Shown: positions 6,897 through 15,335, counted from the first letter of the stretch. The stretch is 19,223 bases of DNA from Spirochaetaceae bacterium (GCA_031284645.1 JAITXS010000074.1:1-19223); one strand, 5' to 3'. Notes: generated by a model from the letters alone, not told the origin. Program-made: numbers and translations.

Positions 6897-6922
6897 GTTA
6901 CATCGGGTAACGCTAAGTTACC
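6897..6922. promoter_or_regulatory. Candidate activator (enhancer) site upstream of the sigma-54 promoter
   Basis: Three half-sites alternate in orientation with equal spacing: GTTAC-N5-GTAAC-N5-GTTAC. Each step is 10 bp, one helical turn, so two overlapping dyads face the same side of the helix. The site lies about 107-132 bp upstream of the predicted start, the usual distance for bacterial enhancer-binding proteins. The half-site is not the enterobacterial NtrC one (TGCACCA), so the activator is unknown. Confidence 0.5.
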
Positions 6923-6979
6923 GGTCTTTTTATAACAAAAATGTGATAAAGATATGACAAAAATGCAAGTATATTTTTA

Positions 6980-7003
6980 ATTTAATACATAAATGTATTA
7001 AAT
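6980..7003. promoter_or_regulatory. 24-bp AT-rich perfect palindrome, candidate operator
   Basis: Arms of 11 bp (atttaatacat and atgtattaaat) pair perfectly around a 2-nt centre. It is 34 bp past the stop of the exported hypothetical gene and about 190 bp upstream of the predicted amt start site. No T-run follows on the minus strand. Its symmetry suits a dimeric DNA-binding protein better than a terminator. With the sigma-54 promoter and the GTTAC repeat it accounts for most of what I see in the 370-base gap 6668-7037. Confidence 0.4.
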
Positions 7004-7037
7004 ACTGACCGAGTTTTCCGGATATTCTTACCTTTAT

Positions 7038-8669
7038 CTACTTAAAAAGACCTTCGAGTTTCCATGACAGAAAATAATCCGGCGATCCGGTTTTTTCATT
7101 ACTTGAAATTTTAATGCTGAACCTTCCGAGTTTTCCCCGAATTGAGGCGGAAAGGGATGCTCCCATACCATTTTTTTTATTATTTTCCGTTTTATAAGAA
7201 AAGGCGGCTTTTAAAGTAACAAGGTAAACAGGCGCTGAAATTTCGATGTCTGTTTTAAAAAAATCTCTTGTATGAGGATCACCCGGGTTCGGATAAGGGA
7301 TTATTGTGGTACCGGCATCTGCCTTTGTGTTTTCACCAAGCGTAAGGCGCAAAAGCGGACGAATAGGCCCCACATTCAGGCAAAAAGCGCCTGAGATTTT
7401 GTCGGTGATTTTTTCCCTGTTCGAAGCATCTCTTTCGAATTCAAAGGAAACATAAGATGGTGTAATTAAGTAGCCTTTTATAATCGGAAAATGGTAGTAT
7501 ATTTTACTTAAAGAAGATTCAAAAGGCTCGTGAATACCGGTGGAACGGAGTATTGTCGAGCTGTTTATCCGCATATTACCGGAACCGAACCATTCGATTT
7601 TACCGCCGATCCTAAAACCTGCATTGTTTTCCGTTCCATCGCTTGAGATATAATGTTTCCCGGCTCCGTCAAAGCTCAGGGAAAATCTCCACGGGGAATT
7701 TCCTGCACGGAGGGATCCGTTTATATAGATATCTTCCCCTAAGGTAAACACCTCACTATGTGCGAAATCAGCAGAAAAACCAATATACGGATTATAAAAC
7801 GTTACATTCAACCCGTAAAACCGTAGTTTCCTGTGTGGAAGATAGGGCTTATCGGAAAACCATGTGCTTTGGGATCGCTCGTTCAGATTTTTTTCCGTCA
7901 AAATTGCCTCGAAACGGAGCTTATTCATACTGTTTTCGTCTTTCCCAAAATGAAAATCACTTGCCCCGTGATAAAGCGCGTTTTGTTCACTATCCAGCAG
8001 AATAGACAGTTTGGCATCGGCGGCAAATCCTGTGGGTTTCGCTGAACTGCTTTTTAAAATTTGAACAAGCGGACTTCCTAAAGCAGCGTAAAAAGAGTCC
8101 TTGCCGTTTACGGCAAGTGAGTTTTTTAAGTCGGCATCGAAACTTGTATGAGTTTCAAACCAGGGCGCTCCATGAGACCAGATATTCCGGGTTCTTGCGG
8201 CAAGTCCCCAATGCTCAAGCTGCCCGTAGAGTATTCGTGAGTTGCTGTTCCGTTGATAAAGCCCCAGCCCGATAGTATCGGCTCCCGAGCTCCAGTCCTC
8301 CTGCGGCGGAGAGGGTCGTTTATCAAGAATTTGACTGCGAAAAGAAAGCCCTAAAGGGGCGCCCAGTATGATCTGCGCTCTGTTCGACATATTTCCCTGG
8401 TTTCCCCAAGAGCCTGTTTCCAGCAGGCTTATGCTGAAATAATCAAAAAATCGAAAAGAGTTAATCTTTTTTTCATGGTTTTGATCACCATGAACAGGGC
8501 TGTTTTCACTGTTTATTTCTTCCGCAACAGAGATACCGGCTTCATCTGAAAAAATGGCCGGTGTGTTTAAGATACAGAATACGGCAAAAAGGAGAACTGC
8601 TTGAAGGCCCCGGGAGAAAAGGGGACGGACAGGGAACTCTTTTTTTATACGGATTTTATTTGTGTTCAT
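7038..8669 (-). CDS. Exported hypothetical protein, probable outer-membrane beta-rich protein
   Basis: I do not recognise a named family. The frame is open further up to a TTG at 8729, but I choose the ATG at 8669 (543 residues). It starts a plausible signal peptide: a basic n-region (MNTNKIRIKKEF), a hydrophobic core (LQAVLLFAVFCILNTPAIFS) and a cleavage site before DEAG. The Shine-Dalgarno support is weak for both starts. The mature protein is rich in alternating hydrophobic/polar strands with many Gly, Ser, Tyr and Trp (for example NSRILYGQLEHWGLAARTR, and late strands such as FSIKISS and YFLSWKLEGLFK). That pattern is expected of an outer-membrane barrel of the kind spirochaetes carry in many lineage-specific families. 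It follows mazG by 175 nt and precedes the nitrogen operon. There is no clear promoter of its own and no intrinsic terminator. Confidence 0.65.
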   Translation of the reverse strand: MNTNKIRIKKEFPVRPLFSRGLQAVLLFAVFCILNTPAIFSDEAGISVAEEINSENSPVHGDQNHEKKINSFRFFDYFSISLLETGSWGNQGNMSNRAQIILGAPLGLSFRSQILDKRPSPPQEDWSSGADTIGLGLYQRNSNSRILYGQLEHWGLAARTRNIWSHGAPWFETHTSFDADLKNSLAVNGKDSFYAALGSPLVQILKSSSAKPTGFAADAKLSILLDSEQNALYHGASDFHFGKDENSMNKLRFEAILTEKNLNERSQSTWFSDKPYLPHRKLRFYGLNVTFYNPYIGFSADFAHSEVFTLGEDIYINGSLRAGNSPWRFSLSFDGAGKHYISSDGTENNAGFRIGGKIEWFGSGNMRINSSTILRSTGIHEPFESSLSKIYYHFPIIKGYLITPSYVSFEFERDASNREKITDKISGAFCLNVGPIRPLLRLTLGENTKADAGTTIIPYPNPGDPHTRDFFKTDIEISAPVYLVTLKAAFSYKTENNKKNGMGASLSASIRGKLGRFSIKISSNEKTGSPDYFLSWKLEGLFK

Positions 8670-8844
8670 ACCTTGGATTAAGGTCGTTTTGTGTATGACG
8701 CTTGAATCCATGTTGAAATTTATGGACAAAAGTTATGGATGATTGACAGAGGGCACCGGTCAGTTATTCAGCGGAGACCGGCGATAATGGGGTATTGGGT
8801 AGAGGGGTCTTGCGTAGAGGGTTTAGTAATACACTTGGCGTCTC

Positions 8845-9705
8845 TTACTCTTTTTCTTCCTGCTTTGCCTCGTTCCAGAACTCGTTCATTGCGGCAATGT
8901 TCTTGTGTGTCATTTCGGTATTGCTTTCTTTGGCACGTTTTTCGACATAAGAAAAGCGGTTTGTGAATTTGGCATTTGTTCTTTGCAGCGCCAGGGCAGG
9001 ATCAATATGTAAAAAACGGCAAAGGTTTATCACGGAAAAGAGGAGGTCGCCAAGCTCGCCTTCAAGCGCTGCTGAGGAGGGTAGGGGAGTGCTTGACGTG
9101 GCACTCTGCGTGTCGGATGAGGCTTTGTCTGTTTGTGTTTTGTGTTGTTGTTCCGCTTCCCGGAGCGCTTCTTGAGTTTCGTTTAGTTCCTCATGAATTT
9201 TTGCAAAAACTTCGCCGGTATTATCCCAGTCAAAGCCGACTTTTGCCGCTTTTTTTTGCAGTTTATAGGCGCGTTCAAGGGGCGGCAGAGAGCGTGAGAC
9301 CTCGTCAAGAATCGAGGTTTTTGGCTTGCGTCCCTCAATCTCTACTTTGATTTTTGCCCAATTTTGAAGAACCTCGGCGCTGTCTTTTACGGTGGTATCG
9401 CCGAAAACATGCGGATGCCGGCGGATGAGTTTTTGACATACCGTTTCAATGGCCTGGGCCACGGTAAAATGTCCTTCCTGTTCAAACATATAAGAAATCA
9501 TCGTTACCAGTAAAAACACATCGCCAAGCTCTTCTTTAACATGAGCAGGATCACCCTCGCCAATCGCCTCGACACATTCATAACATTCTTCAAGCAAGTC
9601 GCCGCGAAGGGTGGAAGGGTTCTGTTCCCTGTCCCAGGGACAACCCTCCGGCGATCGAAGTTGTTTGACAATGCCATATAATTTTTCAAAAGAATCTTTT
9701 GTCAT
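8845..9705 (-). CDS. mazG: Nucleoside triphosphate pyrophosphohydrolase MazG
   Basis: MazG cleaves NTPs and dNTPs to monophosphates and pyrophosphate, removing damaged nucleotides and, in E. coli, affecting (p)ppGpp levels. I choose the ATG at 9705 (286 residues) because it overlaps the adenylate cyclase stop as ATGA and is preceded by GGAAAC; an upstream in-frame start exists at 9735. Both MazG repeats are visible. The first has GCPWDREQ, then LLEECYECVEAI and KEELGDVFLLV with the metal-binding acids (about 38-65). The second has HEELNETQEAL (171-181) and EGELGDLLFSVIN (215-227). Between the two acidic pairs of the second repeat is a Ser/Thr/Gln-rich stretch at about 184-212, longer than the same loop in E. 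coli MazG (263 residues in total). The C-terminal FTNRFSYVEKR is typical. Confidence 0.93.
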   Translation of the reverse strand: MTKDSFEKLYGIVKQLRSPEGCPWDREQNPSTLRGDLLEECYECVEAIGEGDPAHVKEELGDVFLLVTMISYMFEQEGHFTVAQAIETVCQKLIRRHPHVFGDTTVKDSAEVLQNWAKIKVEIEGRKPKTSILDEVSRSLPPLERAYKLQKKAAKVGFDWDNTGEVFAKIHEELNETQEALREAEQQHKTQTDKASSDTQSATSSTPLPSSAALEGELGDLLFSVINLCRFLHIDPALALQRTNAKFTNRFSYVEKRAKESNTEMTHKNIAAMNEFWNEAKQEEKE

Positions 9706-11360
9706 TTTGTTTCCATAAGCTCCACGCCATCCCAATCTTCCGAAGGCGGATTTTGGGTGTAGTGAATGCAGCGTTTTAATATATTTTCGGCGTTAAAATC
9801 GCCGGGAAGCACAATAAGAACTTCCTTCAGTTTTTGTTGTGCTTTTGCGAATTCTCTGCTGTAAAAAAGTCTCATCGCCTCGTTATGGACTTCCCATGCT
9901 TTCTTTTCACTGTCGTTAAGTGTCCGCCGCGTTGCAAATATTTTAACCCCCTGTGTTTTTCCTTTAACCGCAACTGTGTCCAAAAGACGGGAGGGGATTT
10001 TGTCGTGCAGCGCACGGGACAGCTTTTCGGAAATCAATATTTGTTCGTGATATATTTTGGTAAGACCTTCAAGACGCGAGGCTAAATTGACCGAGTCTCC
10101 TATAACCGTATAATCCATCTTACGTTCACTTCCGATATTGCCGACCGTCACGAGTCCCATATTGATACCGATACCGATATGAAATTCAGGCTTGCCTAAT
10201 CGTTTTTGATTGTTATTAAAAACAGCAAGCGCGTCTATCATGTCAAACGCGGATAACACGGACTGTAGGGCATCGTCCTCATGTTTTACCGGAGCGCCCC
10301 AAAACGCCATAATCGCATCTCCGATATATTTATCTACAATGCCGTTCCGGTTCATGATGATATCAACCTGAGCTGAAAAATAACGATTAAGAGAATTGAC
10401 CAGGTCATCAGGAGATAAACGCTCGGAAATTGTCGTAAAGGAGCGGATATCGGAAAATAAAATGGAAAGTTCGCGGTTTTCACCGACAAGCATTGACTCG
10501 GGAGAGGCGAAGAATTTATCAATTAAATCTTTGGGTACATATTTTTGAAATATCTGTCTTATGCGTTGTTCTTTTTTCTGCGAAAGCACCGATTGAAATG
10601 CAAAACTTTTTGTCTGTTTATACGATTTTTCAAGATCATCAATCATGATATTAAAAGTTTGGGCAAGTTTGCCTGTTTCATCGTTGTATTCGATTTCGAC
10701 ACGGGAGGACAGGTCGGATGATGCGATAATCTGCTGCATGGCGCGGATAATTTTATTAAGCGGGCTTGTTAACGCATGCGCGAATATCCAGAGGAGAATA
10801 ACCGCGATGAGCGAAGATGATACAAGAATGATAATAGTCTGCGTGGTAATTGTATCAACATCACGGTAAAAAGCTTTATGTTCTTCTGTTAAACAGATAT
10901 ACCAGTCAAATGGCTTGAAATAAAATGATTTACACACGCGTTCGATACCGCCGAGGGAGATGTTCATTAATGTTTCCTCATTTAAGAGGAGCCGCTCTCC
11001 AAGGGCTTTTTTTTCAGCCTCATCTAACGGTAATTCGGATGTTGACATTACCTGGTTAAATTGCGGGTCAAGAGCGAAGATTACTTCGCTGTCCGAACTA
11101 ATCATGCTCCGCGAATAAGCGGCAACCGCGCCTTTTGCCGCGTCAATCATTTCTTCGCGTGTTTCATATCCGTTTTCAACAAGGAGTTTCCATTGATTAT
11201 CCGCGTATTTTTCAAGCTCATAGATTTTAAAACTCAAGCTTTCCTGGGCAACTCTTGTAATACCGTTTGTCGCGGAAAACCATCCGGCGGCCTCGGCCAA
11301 GACCAGAGTAAGGACAAGAATAGGCAGGACAACAAGAATAATCTTTGAGCGTATTCGCAT
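9702..11360 (-). CDS. Membrane-bound class III adenylate cyclase with HAMP domain
   Basis: This enzyme makes cAMP from ATP, probably in response to a signal outside the membrane. The 552 residues divide into a first membrane helix (about 7-25), an extracytoplasmic sensor (about 28-170), a second helix (about 173-195), a HAMP linker (about 196-248) and a class III cyclase domain (about 295-480). The metal aspartates are Asp304 (LFSDIRSFT) and Asp348 (DKYIGDAIMAFWGAP). Lys344 and Thr418 occupy the base-selecting positions and fit ATP. Asn425 and Arg429 (GDSVNLASRLE) are the transition-state residues. A C-terminal helical segment ends with PPSEDWDGVELM, a tail seen in other bacterial cyclases of this type. 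There is no good Shine-Dalgarno before the ATG. The stop overlaps mazG, so the two are translationally coupled, and trkH ends 81 nt upstream. Confidence 0.88.
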   Translation of the reverse strand: MRIRSKIILVVLPILVLTLVLAEAAGWFSATNGITRVAQESLSFKIYELEKYADNQWKLLVENGYETREEMIDAAKGAVAAYSRSMISSDSEVIFALDPQFNQVMSTSELPLDEAEKKALGERLLLNEETLMNISLGGIERVCKSFYFKPFDWYICLTEEHKAFYRDVDTITTQTIIILVSSSLIAVILLWIFAHALTSPLNKIIRAMQQIIASSDLSSRVEIEYNDETGKLAQTFNIMIDDLEKSYKQTKSFAFQSVLSQKKEQRIRQIFQKYVPKDLIDKFFASPESMLVGENRELSILFSDIRSFTTISERLSPDDLVNSLNRYFSAQVDIIMNRNGIVDKYIGDAIMAFWGAPVKHEDDALQSVLSAFDMIDALAVFNNNQKRLGKPEFHIGIGINMGLVTVGNIGSERKMDYTVIGDSVNLASRLEGLTKIYHEQILISEKLSRALHDKIPSRLLDTVAVKGKTQGVKIFATRRTLNDSEKKAWEVHNEAMRLFYSREFAKAQQKLKEVLIVLPGDFNAENILKRCIHYTQNPPSEDWDGVELMETK

Positions 11361-11441
11361 AGGGGAACTTTATCATAAAAACAGAAAAAAGTAAGCGGGA
11401 ATGGCGATTCTTGAGCAATGTTCATTTTGGGACAGCGCTGT

Positions 11442-12881
11442 TTACTCTCTCCAATATTCACGCCGGAAGATCACGAGTATCGTCCATAACTCAAGGCGTC
11501 CGCTCAGCATTAAAAATGAGTAGAGCCATTTTATATGATCGGGAAAGATTGCGTATGTGGCTCCGGGGCCGATTGAGCCAAAACCGATGCCGAGATTGCT
11601 CAGCATGGAAAGTGAGGCGCTTAATGAGGTCAAAATATCAAAACCGGCTGCCGCTGTAATCAGAGTGGAAAATGCAACAATCGTAAAATATAAAAATACA
11701 AAGGCCGCAACGCCGTAAACCACATCTTTTCGTCCGGCTTTATTGTTCAGGCGGACGCTAAAGACGCCGCGGGGATAAATCATCCGGCGGAATTCATTAC
11801 AGGCTTGTTTGTAGAGTACCGCGTATCGTATTATTTTTACGCCGCCTGCCGTGGAACCGGAACAACCTCCTATACACATGAGTATAAAGAGCATTGCCTG
11901 GGAAAGCGGCGGCCAGGAATGATAGTCGGCGATCGTCATACCGGTTGTTGTTAAAAATGATGATGTTTGAAATGCCGCAAAACGAAATGATGTTCCAAGA
12001 GACCCGTAATACCGCCAAATATCAAGCGTAATAGTCAAGGATGCAATAATAAAAATGATAATATAGGCGCGTAACTCGGTATTTTCCACGATCTCACGGA
12101 TTTTGCCGCGCAGGAGCTTGTAGTAGAGGTTAAAGTTTATACCGGCAAGGAGTATAAAAAGACCTGTTACTGTCTCAATAAAAGGCGAGTTAAAAAAGGC
12201 TATCCCGTTGTTTTTTGTTGAAACACCGCCTGTTGCCACGGTGGTTAACGCATGACAGATCGCGTCAAAAAGGCTCATCCCGCCAATCCTGTACAATACA
12301 AAAACAATAAGGGTGAGGATAAGATAAACCGCCCACAATACTTTTGCCGTCTCGGTAATTTTAGGCGTAATCTTTGCTTTGTCCGGGCCGGGGAGTTCCG
12401 CTTTGACAAGCTGAAAAGCGCCCACGCCGAGAAGCGGAAGCAGTGCAACGGTTAAAAGGATAATTCCCATACCGCCTGTCCAGTAACTAAGGCATCGCCA
12501 GAGGACAAGAGAGTGGGGCAGGGACTCAATATCCGCTATTGTGCTCGCTCCGGTTGTCGCAAAACCGCCGCAGCTTTCAAATACTGCGCTTGTCCAGCTT
12601 ATCCCCTCGCCGGATAAAAAATACGGCAGAGCACCCCAGAGGATTATGATAATCCAGCTTAAACTAACCACAAAAAATCCGTCCCTGGCGTATAATTGGA
12701 TCGCTTCTTTTTTGATTGAAACAAGTACCGGTATACAGAGTATACAGGCCGACAAAAGCGGAAATAAAAAAGCAAAAATTTTTTCGTGCAGGATAACAGC
12801 CATAACAAGCGGGGGAATCATCAGGGGAAGTGCAAATGAGAGCGCAAAGAGCGGAATGCGGAACAATTTCAGAAATCGCAT
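11442..12881 (-). CDS. trkH: Trk-type potassium uptake protein TrkH
   Basis: TrkH is the membrane pore of the Trk/Ktr potassium uptake system; it passes K+ when its partner TrkA binds nucleotide. The 479-residue protein is of normal length and has four pore repeats with selectivity-filter glycines: ATTGAST (Gly111), TTVATGGVST (about 218-219), TTTGMT (Gly314) and SNLGIGFGS (about 431). GGCSGSTAGGVKIIR (338-352) is the characteristic loop after the third filter. The C-terminus SGRLELWTILVIFRREYWRE is typical. The ATG follows the trkA TAG with no base between them, so the pair is translationally coupled and was presumably inherited together. Confidence 0.95.
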   Translation of the reverse strand: MRFLKLFRIPLFALSFALPLMIPPLVMAVILHEKIFAFLFPLLSACILCIPVLVSIKKEAIQLYARDGFFVVSLSWIIIILWGALPYFLSGEGISWTSAVFESCGGFATTGASTIADIESLPHSLVLWRCLSYWTGGMGIILLTVALLPLLGVGAFQLVKAELPGPDKAKITPKITETAKVLWAVYLILTLIVFVLYRIGGMSLFDAICHALTTVATGGVSTKNNGIAFFNSPFIETVTGLFILLAGINFNLYYKLLRGKIREIVENTELRAYIIIFIIASLTITLDIWRYYGSLGTSFRFAAFQTSSFLTTTGMTIADYHSWPPLSQAMLFILMCIGGCSGSTAGGVKIIRYAVLYKQACNEFRRMIYPRGVFSVRLNNKAGRKDVVYGVAAFVFLYFTIVAFSTLITAAAGFDILTSLSASLSMLSNLGIGFGSIGPGATYAIFPDHIKWLYSFLMLSGRLELWTILVIFRREYWRE

Positions 12882-14348
12882 CTACAAGTTTACCCCGAAA
12901 TATTTTTCTATTTCTTTTTTCCCGCCTTTCTTGGTCAGAATGACAATCTTGTCGCCGACCTTAAATATATAATCGCCGCGGGGAAGAAAAGAAGTCTTTC
13001 CTCTCTGCACTAGCATTAAAAGCGCACCTTGGCTTATGCGGAATTTCGTAATTGATGTTTCAACAACAGGAGCGTTTTCTCCTATCTCAATTTCAAAAAT
13101 CGAGATGGCCCCTCCGCCTAAACGATGAATTCCCCGTACGCCGCCGCCCATAAGTCTGCTGAGCAGGGAATCTACAACAACCGAACGTACCGGAATGACA
13201 ATATCGACACCCAGACGGCGCGCAATATACGCATAACCATCGCTGGAAACCATCGCTATCGCGCGTTTGACGCCCCGTGATTTTAAATACAATGCCGTGA
13301 TAACATTTAATTCCTGATTTCCTGTTGCCGTTACAATCAAATCCAAATCATTCAGCCGTTCTTCCGTTATGAAATTCTCATCACTTATATCTTCGTTTAA
13401 TACAATGGCATCGGGAAATTCGGCGGACAATGTTTTACATACGCCATAATCCTGTTCAATGATAAAAATTTTTCGGGAGCTCTTTTTTATAAAACCGGGC
13501 AAAGAAGAAAAAAAAGATTTGATTATTCCGTCTTCAGTATGTGGATTCGAAAGTAAGCCTGCGGCAATTAAAGAACCAAGCTGCCCGCCGCCTACAATGC
13601 CGATTTTTCTGATTGCCCTCTCTTTTTTATTACCCATTTCAAAGAGTTTATTCATGGCTTCTTCCCGCGCGAGCATATAGACCCTGTCTCCTGTTTGCAG
13701 GATAGTTGAGCCGGAAGGAAGAAGACACTCATCATCACGCTCAATAAGCGTAATCAGTGCATCTCCGGGCATCAGAGTTCTGAAATTTTGCAGCTCAAGG
13801 CCTGAAAGGGGGCTTTCCTCCGCGATTTTAATGGAACTAAGCTGATAGTCAGTTTCCGAAAAAGAAAGAATCTCGCCTGAGGCATTATGCTCTATCGCGT
13901 TAAGCGCTGTGCGGGAGGCTTCAATATTCGGATGAATAAAATAGTCAACGCCTAAAAAGTGATTGCCCTCGGATTTATCGCTTGCACTGCTCGGTTCCGC
14001 TAAGCGTTTGGTGTTTTTTATTCGTTTTTCTCCGAAACAACCATCGTTTCGGACAAGGGCAATTTTTAAGAGAGCGGGGTATCTTTCGGCGGCAAGGGCG
14101 CATATAATCATATTGATTTCATCTGAATTGGTAAGACAAACAAGGGCGTCCGCTTTTCCTATACCTGCTTCCTCAAGCACCTGCGGCTTGTTGCCCTCAT
14201 CATGGATAACAAGGCAGTCAAGCCGGTTTGAGGCATGACGTGCGCGTTCCTCGTTTGATTCGATTAAACTTACATCGTTTTTTTCGCCGGTAAGCTGGCG
14301 GGCAAGTTGTGTTCCTACATGTCCCGCGCCGACTATAATAACACGCAT
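12882..14348 (-). CDS. trkA: Trk potassium uptake regulator TrkA
   Basis: TrkA is the cytoplasmic, nucleotide-binding gating ring of the Trk K+ channel. Its 488 residues show the full double arrangement: RCK-N 1 with GAGHVG (7-12) and an acidic Glu30 at the end of the second strand, RCK-C 1 (about 155-235), RCK-N 2 with GGGQLG (253-258), and RCK-C 2 (about 400-485). Each Rossmann half has an extra loop: a Ser/Lys-rich one near 111-130 in the first, and about 25 residues after the first helix in the second (around 265-290). The start at 14348 has GAGGT only 3 nt upstream of the ATG. A promoter-like pair overlaps the end of the Memo gene. trkH begins directly at its stop codon. Confidence 0.95.
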   Translation of the reverse strand: MRVIIVGAGHVGTQLARQLTGEKNDVSLIESNEERARHASNRLDCLVIHDEGNKPQVLEEAGIGKADALVCLTNSDEINMIICALAAERYPALLKIALVRNDGCFGEKRIKNTKRLAEPSSASDKSEGNHFLGVDYFIHPNIEASRTALNAIEHNASGEILSFSETDYQLSSIKIAEESPLSGLELQNFRTLMPGDALITLIERDDECLLPSGSTILQTGDRVYMLAREEAMNKLFEMGNKKERAIRKIGIVGGGQLGSLIAAGLLSNPHTEDGIIKSFFSSLPGFIKKSSRKIFIIEQDYGVCKTLSAEFPDAIVLNEDISDENFITEERLNDLDLIVTATGNQELNVITALYLKSRGVKRAIAMVSSDGYAYIARRLGVDIVIPVRSVVVDSLLSRLMGGGVRGIHRLGGGAISIFEIEIGENAPVVETSITKFRISQGALLMLVQRGKTSFLPRGDYIFKVGDKIVILTKKGGKKEIEKYFGVNL

Positions 14349-14356
14349 TTTACCTC

Positions 14357-14385
14357 AGTATAGTAGGAAAAAAAGTCCGGGTTAA
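14357..14385 (-). promoter_or_regulatory. Candidate internal promoter for trkA-trkH
   Basis: On the minus strand TTAACC (-35, overlapping the Memo stop codon) and TATACT (-10) are separated by 17 nt. The -10 ends 8 nt before the trkA ATG, so the leader would be very short but would still include part of the GAGGT ribosome site. The match is moderate and the site could be chance. Confidence 0.3.
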
Positions 14386-15287
14386 GGTCTAGCCTCGTTT
14401 GAGGCTGAACAAAACTCCAGTGCTGCGTACGAGACAAATTCGCGGGGAAAATCACGCTCTCCGGCTTCAAGCAGCACATCGTAACTTGTGGTATAGCCAA
14501 GTAATTTTGCAGCTCCCGAGTCTGTTTTATCTTCCTTTTGTTCGAAGGCAGCGTGTTTTTGGGTCTCATATTCTGAAAATCCCAAGGCACAAAGCACCGC
14601 TCCTGCTGAACAGGCCGAGTGTTCCTGTTCCGCGCTTTTTAATATTTCATCGGGATTACCGGTCTCAAGCGCGTGCAGGAATCGCCTGTCATTCACTTCT
14701 TTTACCCAGCGAAGAGCAGCCTCTCCTTCACCCTGAGGAGAAAAGCCATAACTTTTCCCGTAATGCGTTAAGTCGGTAGACGCGATAACAGCAAGCGTTC
14801 GGCCTGCTTGTGCGGCTTTTCTGCTGATTATTTTTCCGGCCTCACAGGAAGACATATTCGGGGGAAGCCGTAAGCAGAGAAGTTTCGCGTTCGGGAAAAA
14901 GTAATGCACCGCAGGCAGTAAAACCTCAACAGTATTATCAGGCTCGGTGTCTTCATGCGCGCCCAATTCTTGTTGTAAAAGCGTCCGTAACGCGCTGTCA
15001 ATGTTCATAATGCCCAGCGGCGTTTCAACGCCGTCTTCCTGTGCAAAGAGAATATCGGCATTCGGCGGTAAATGTCCGCCTGCCACAACAACGGTGTCGA
15101 CATCAGTTCGTAATGATGAAATTGCGAGTGCGGCAAGGCGGCCTGAAAAAAACCAGCCGGCGTGCGGGGAGACTACGGCTTGTGTTGTTGATTCAGCTTT
15201 TAAAGAATAATCTTTTAAGAATGTTTTTACATCTTCCGCATTATGCGGATACCAACCCGAAGGCAGGCGCATTTTTCGAATATTCAT
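14382..15287 (-). CDS. Memo-family protein (AmmeMemoRadiSam system protein B-like)
   Basis: The family is named after human MEMO1 and resembles class III extradiol dioxygenases in fold. In prokaryotes it is often found with an AMMECR1-domain protein and a radical SAM protein; the reaction is not established. The 301-residue protein has the expected motifs: SPHAGWFFSG (His42), AGGHLPP (His72), DNTVEVLLPAVHYFFP (117-132), IASTDLTHYG (168-177) and a later CSAGAVLCAL. The start at 15287 has AAGGAG 9 nt upstream. Neither partner gene is in the window. It lies between tex (48 nt) and trkA (33 nt), so it is probably part of the same transcript. The family call is strong; the function is not. Confidence 0.88.
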   Translation of the reverse strand: MNIRKMRLPSGWYPHNAEDVKTFLKDYSLKAESTTQAVVSPHAGWFFSGRLAALAISSLRTDVDTVVVAGGHLPPNADILFAQEDGVETPLGIMNIDSALRTLLQQELGAHEDTEPDNTVEVLLPAVHYFFPNAKLLCLRLPPNMSSCEAGKIISRKAAQAGRTLAVIASTDLTHYGKSYGFSPQGEGEAALRWVKEVNDRRFLHALETGNPDEILKSAEQEHSACSAGAVLCALGFSEYETQKHAAFEQKEDKTDSGAAKLLGYTTSYDVLLEAGERDFPREFVSYAALEFCSASNEARP

Positions 15288-15335
15288 TATCTGTACTCCT
15301 TGTTACGGAAGACATCTCTATGCGCCTTTTCCCTG

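Noticed and set aside
6906..6924. GGTAAC/GTTACC hairpin followed by a short T-run on the + strand, as an intrinsic terminator
   Set aside because: There is no + strand gene upstream of it, and on the minus strand no T-run follows. The equal 5-nt spacing with a third half-site fits a protein-binding site better.
8756..8781. CCGGTC/GACCGG hairpin between mazG and the exported protein
   Set aside because: The 6-bp arms are perfect, but the 14-nt loop and the lack of a T-run make it a weak terminator or regulatory candidate.
11361..11441. Terminator or promoter in the trkH-cyclase gap
   Set aside because: On the minus strand TTTTTTC is present but no stable stem precedes it. TATGAT is present but has no matching -35 at 16-18 nt.
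12541..12972. 143-residue + strand frame across the trkH/trkA junction
   Set aside because: It is antisense to two well-supported genes and has no family signal.
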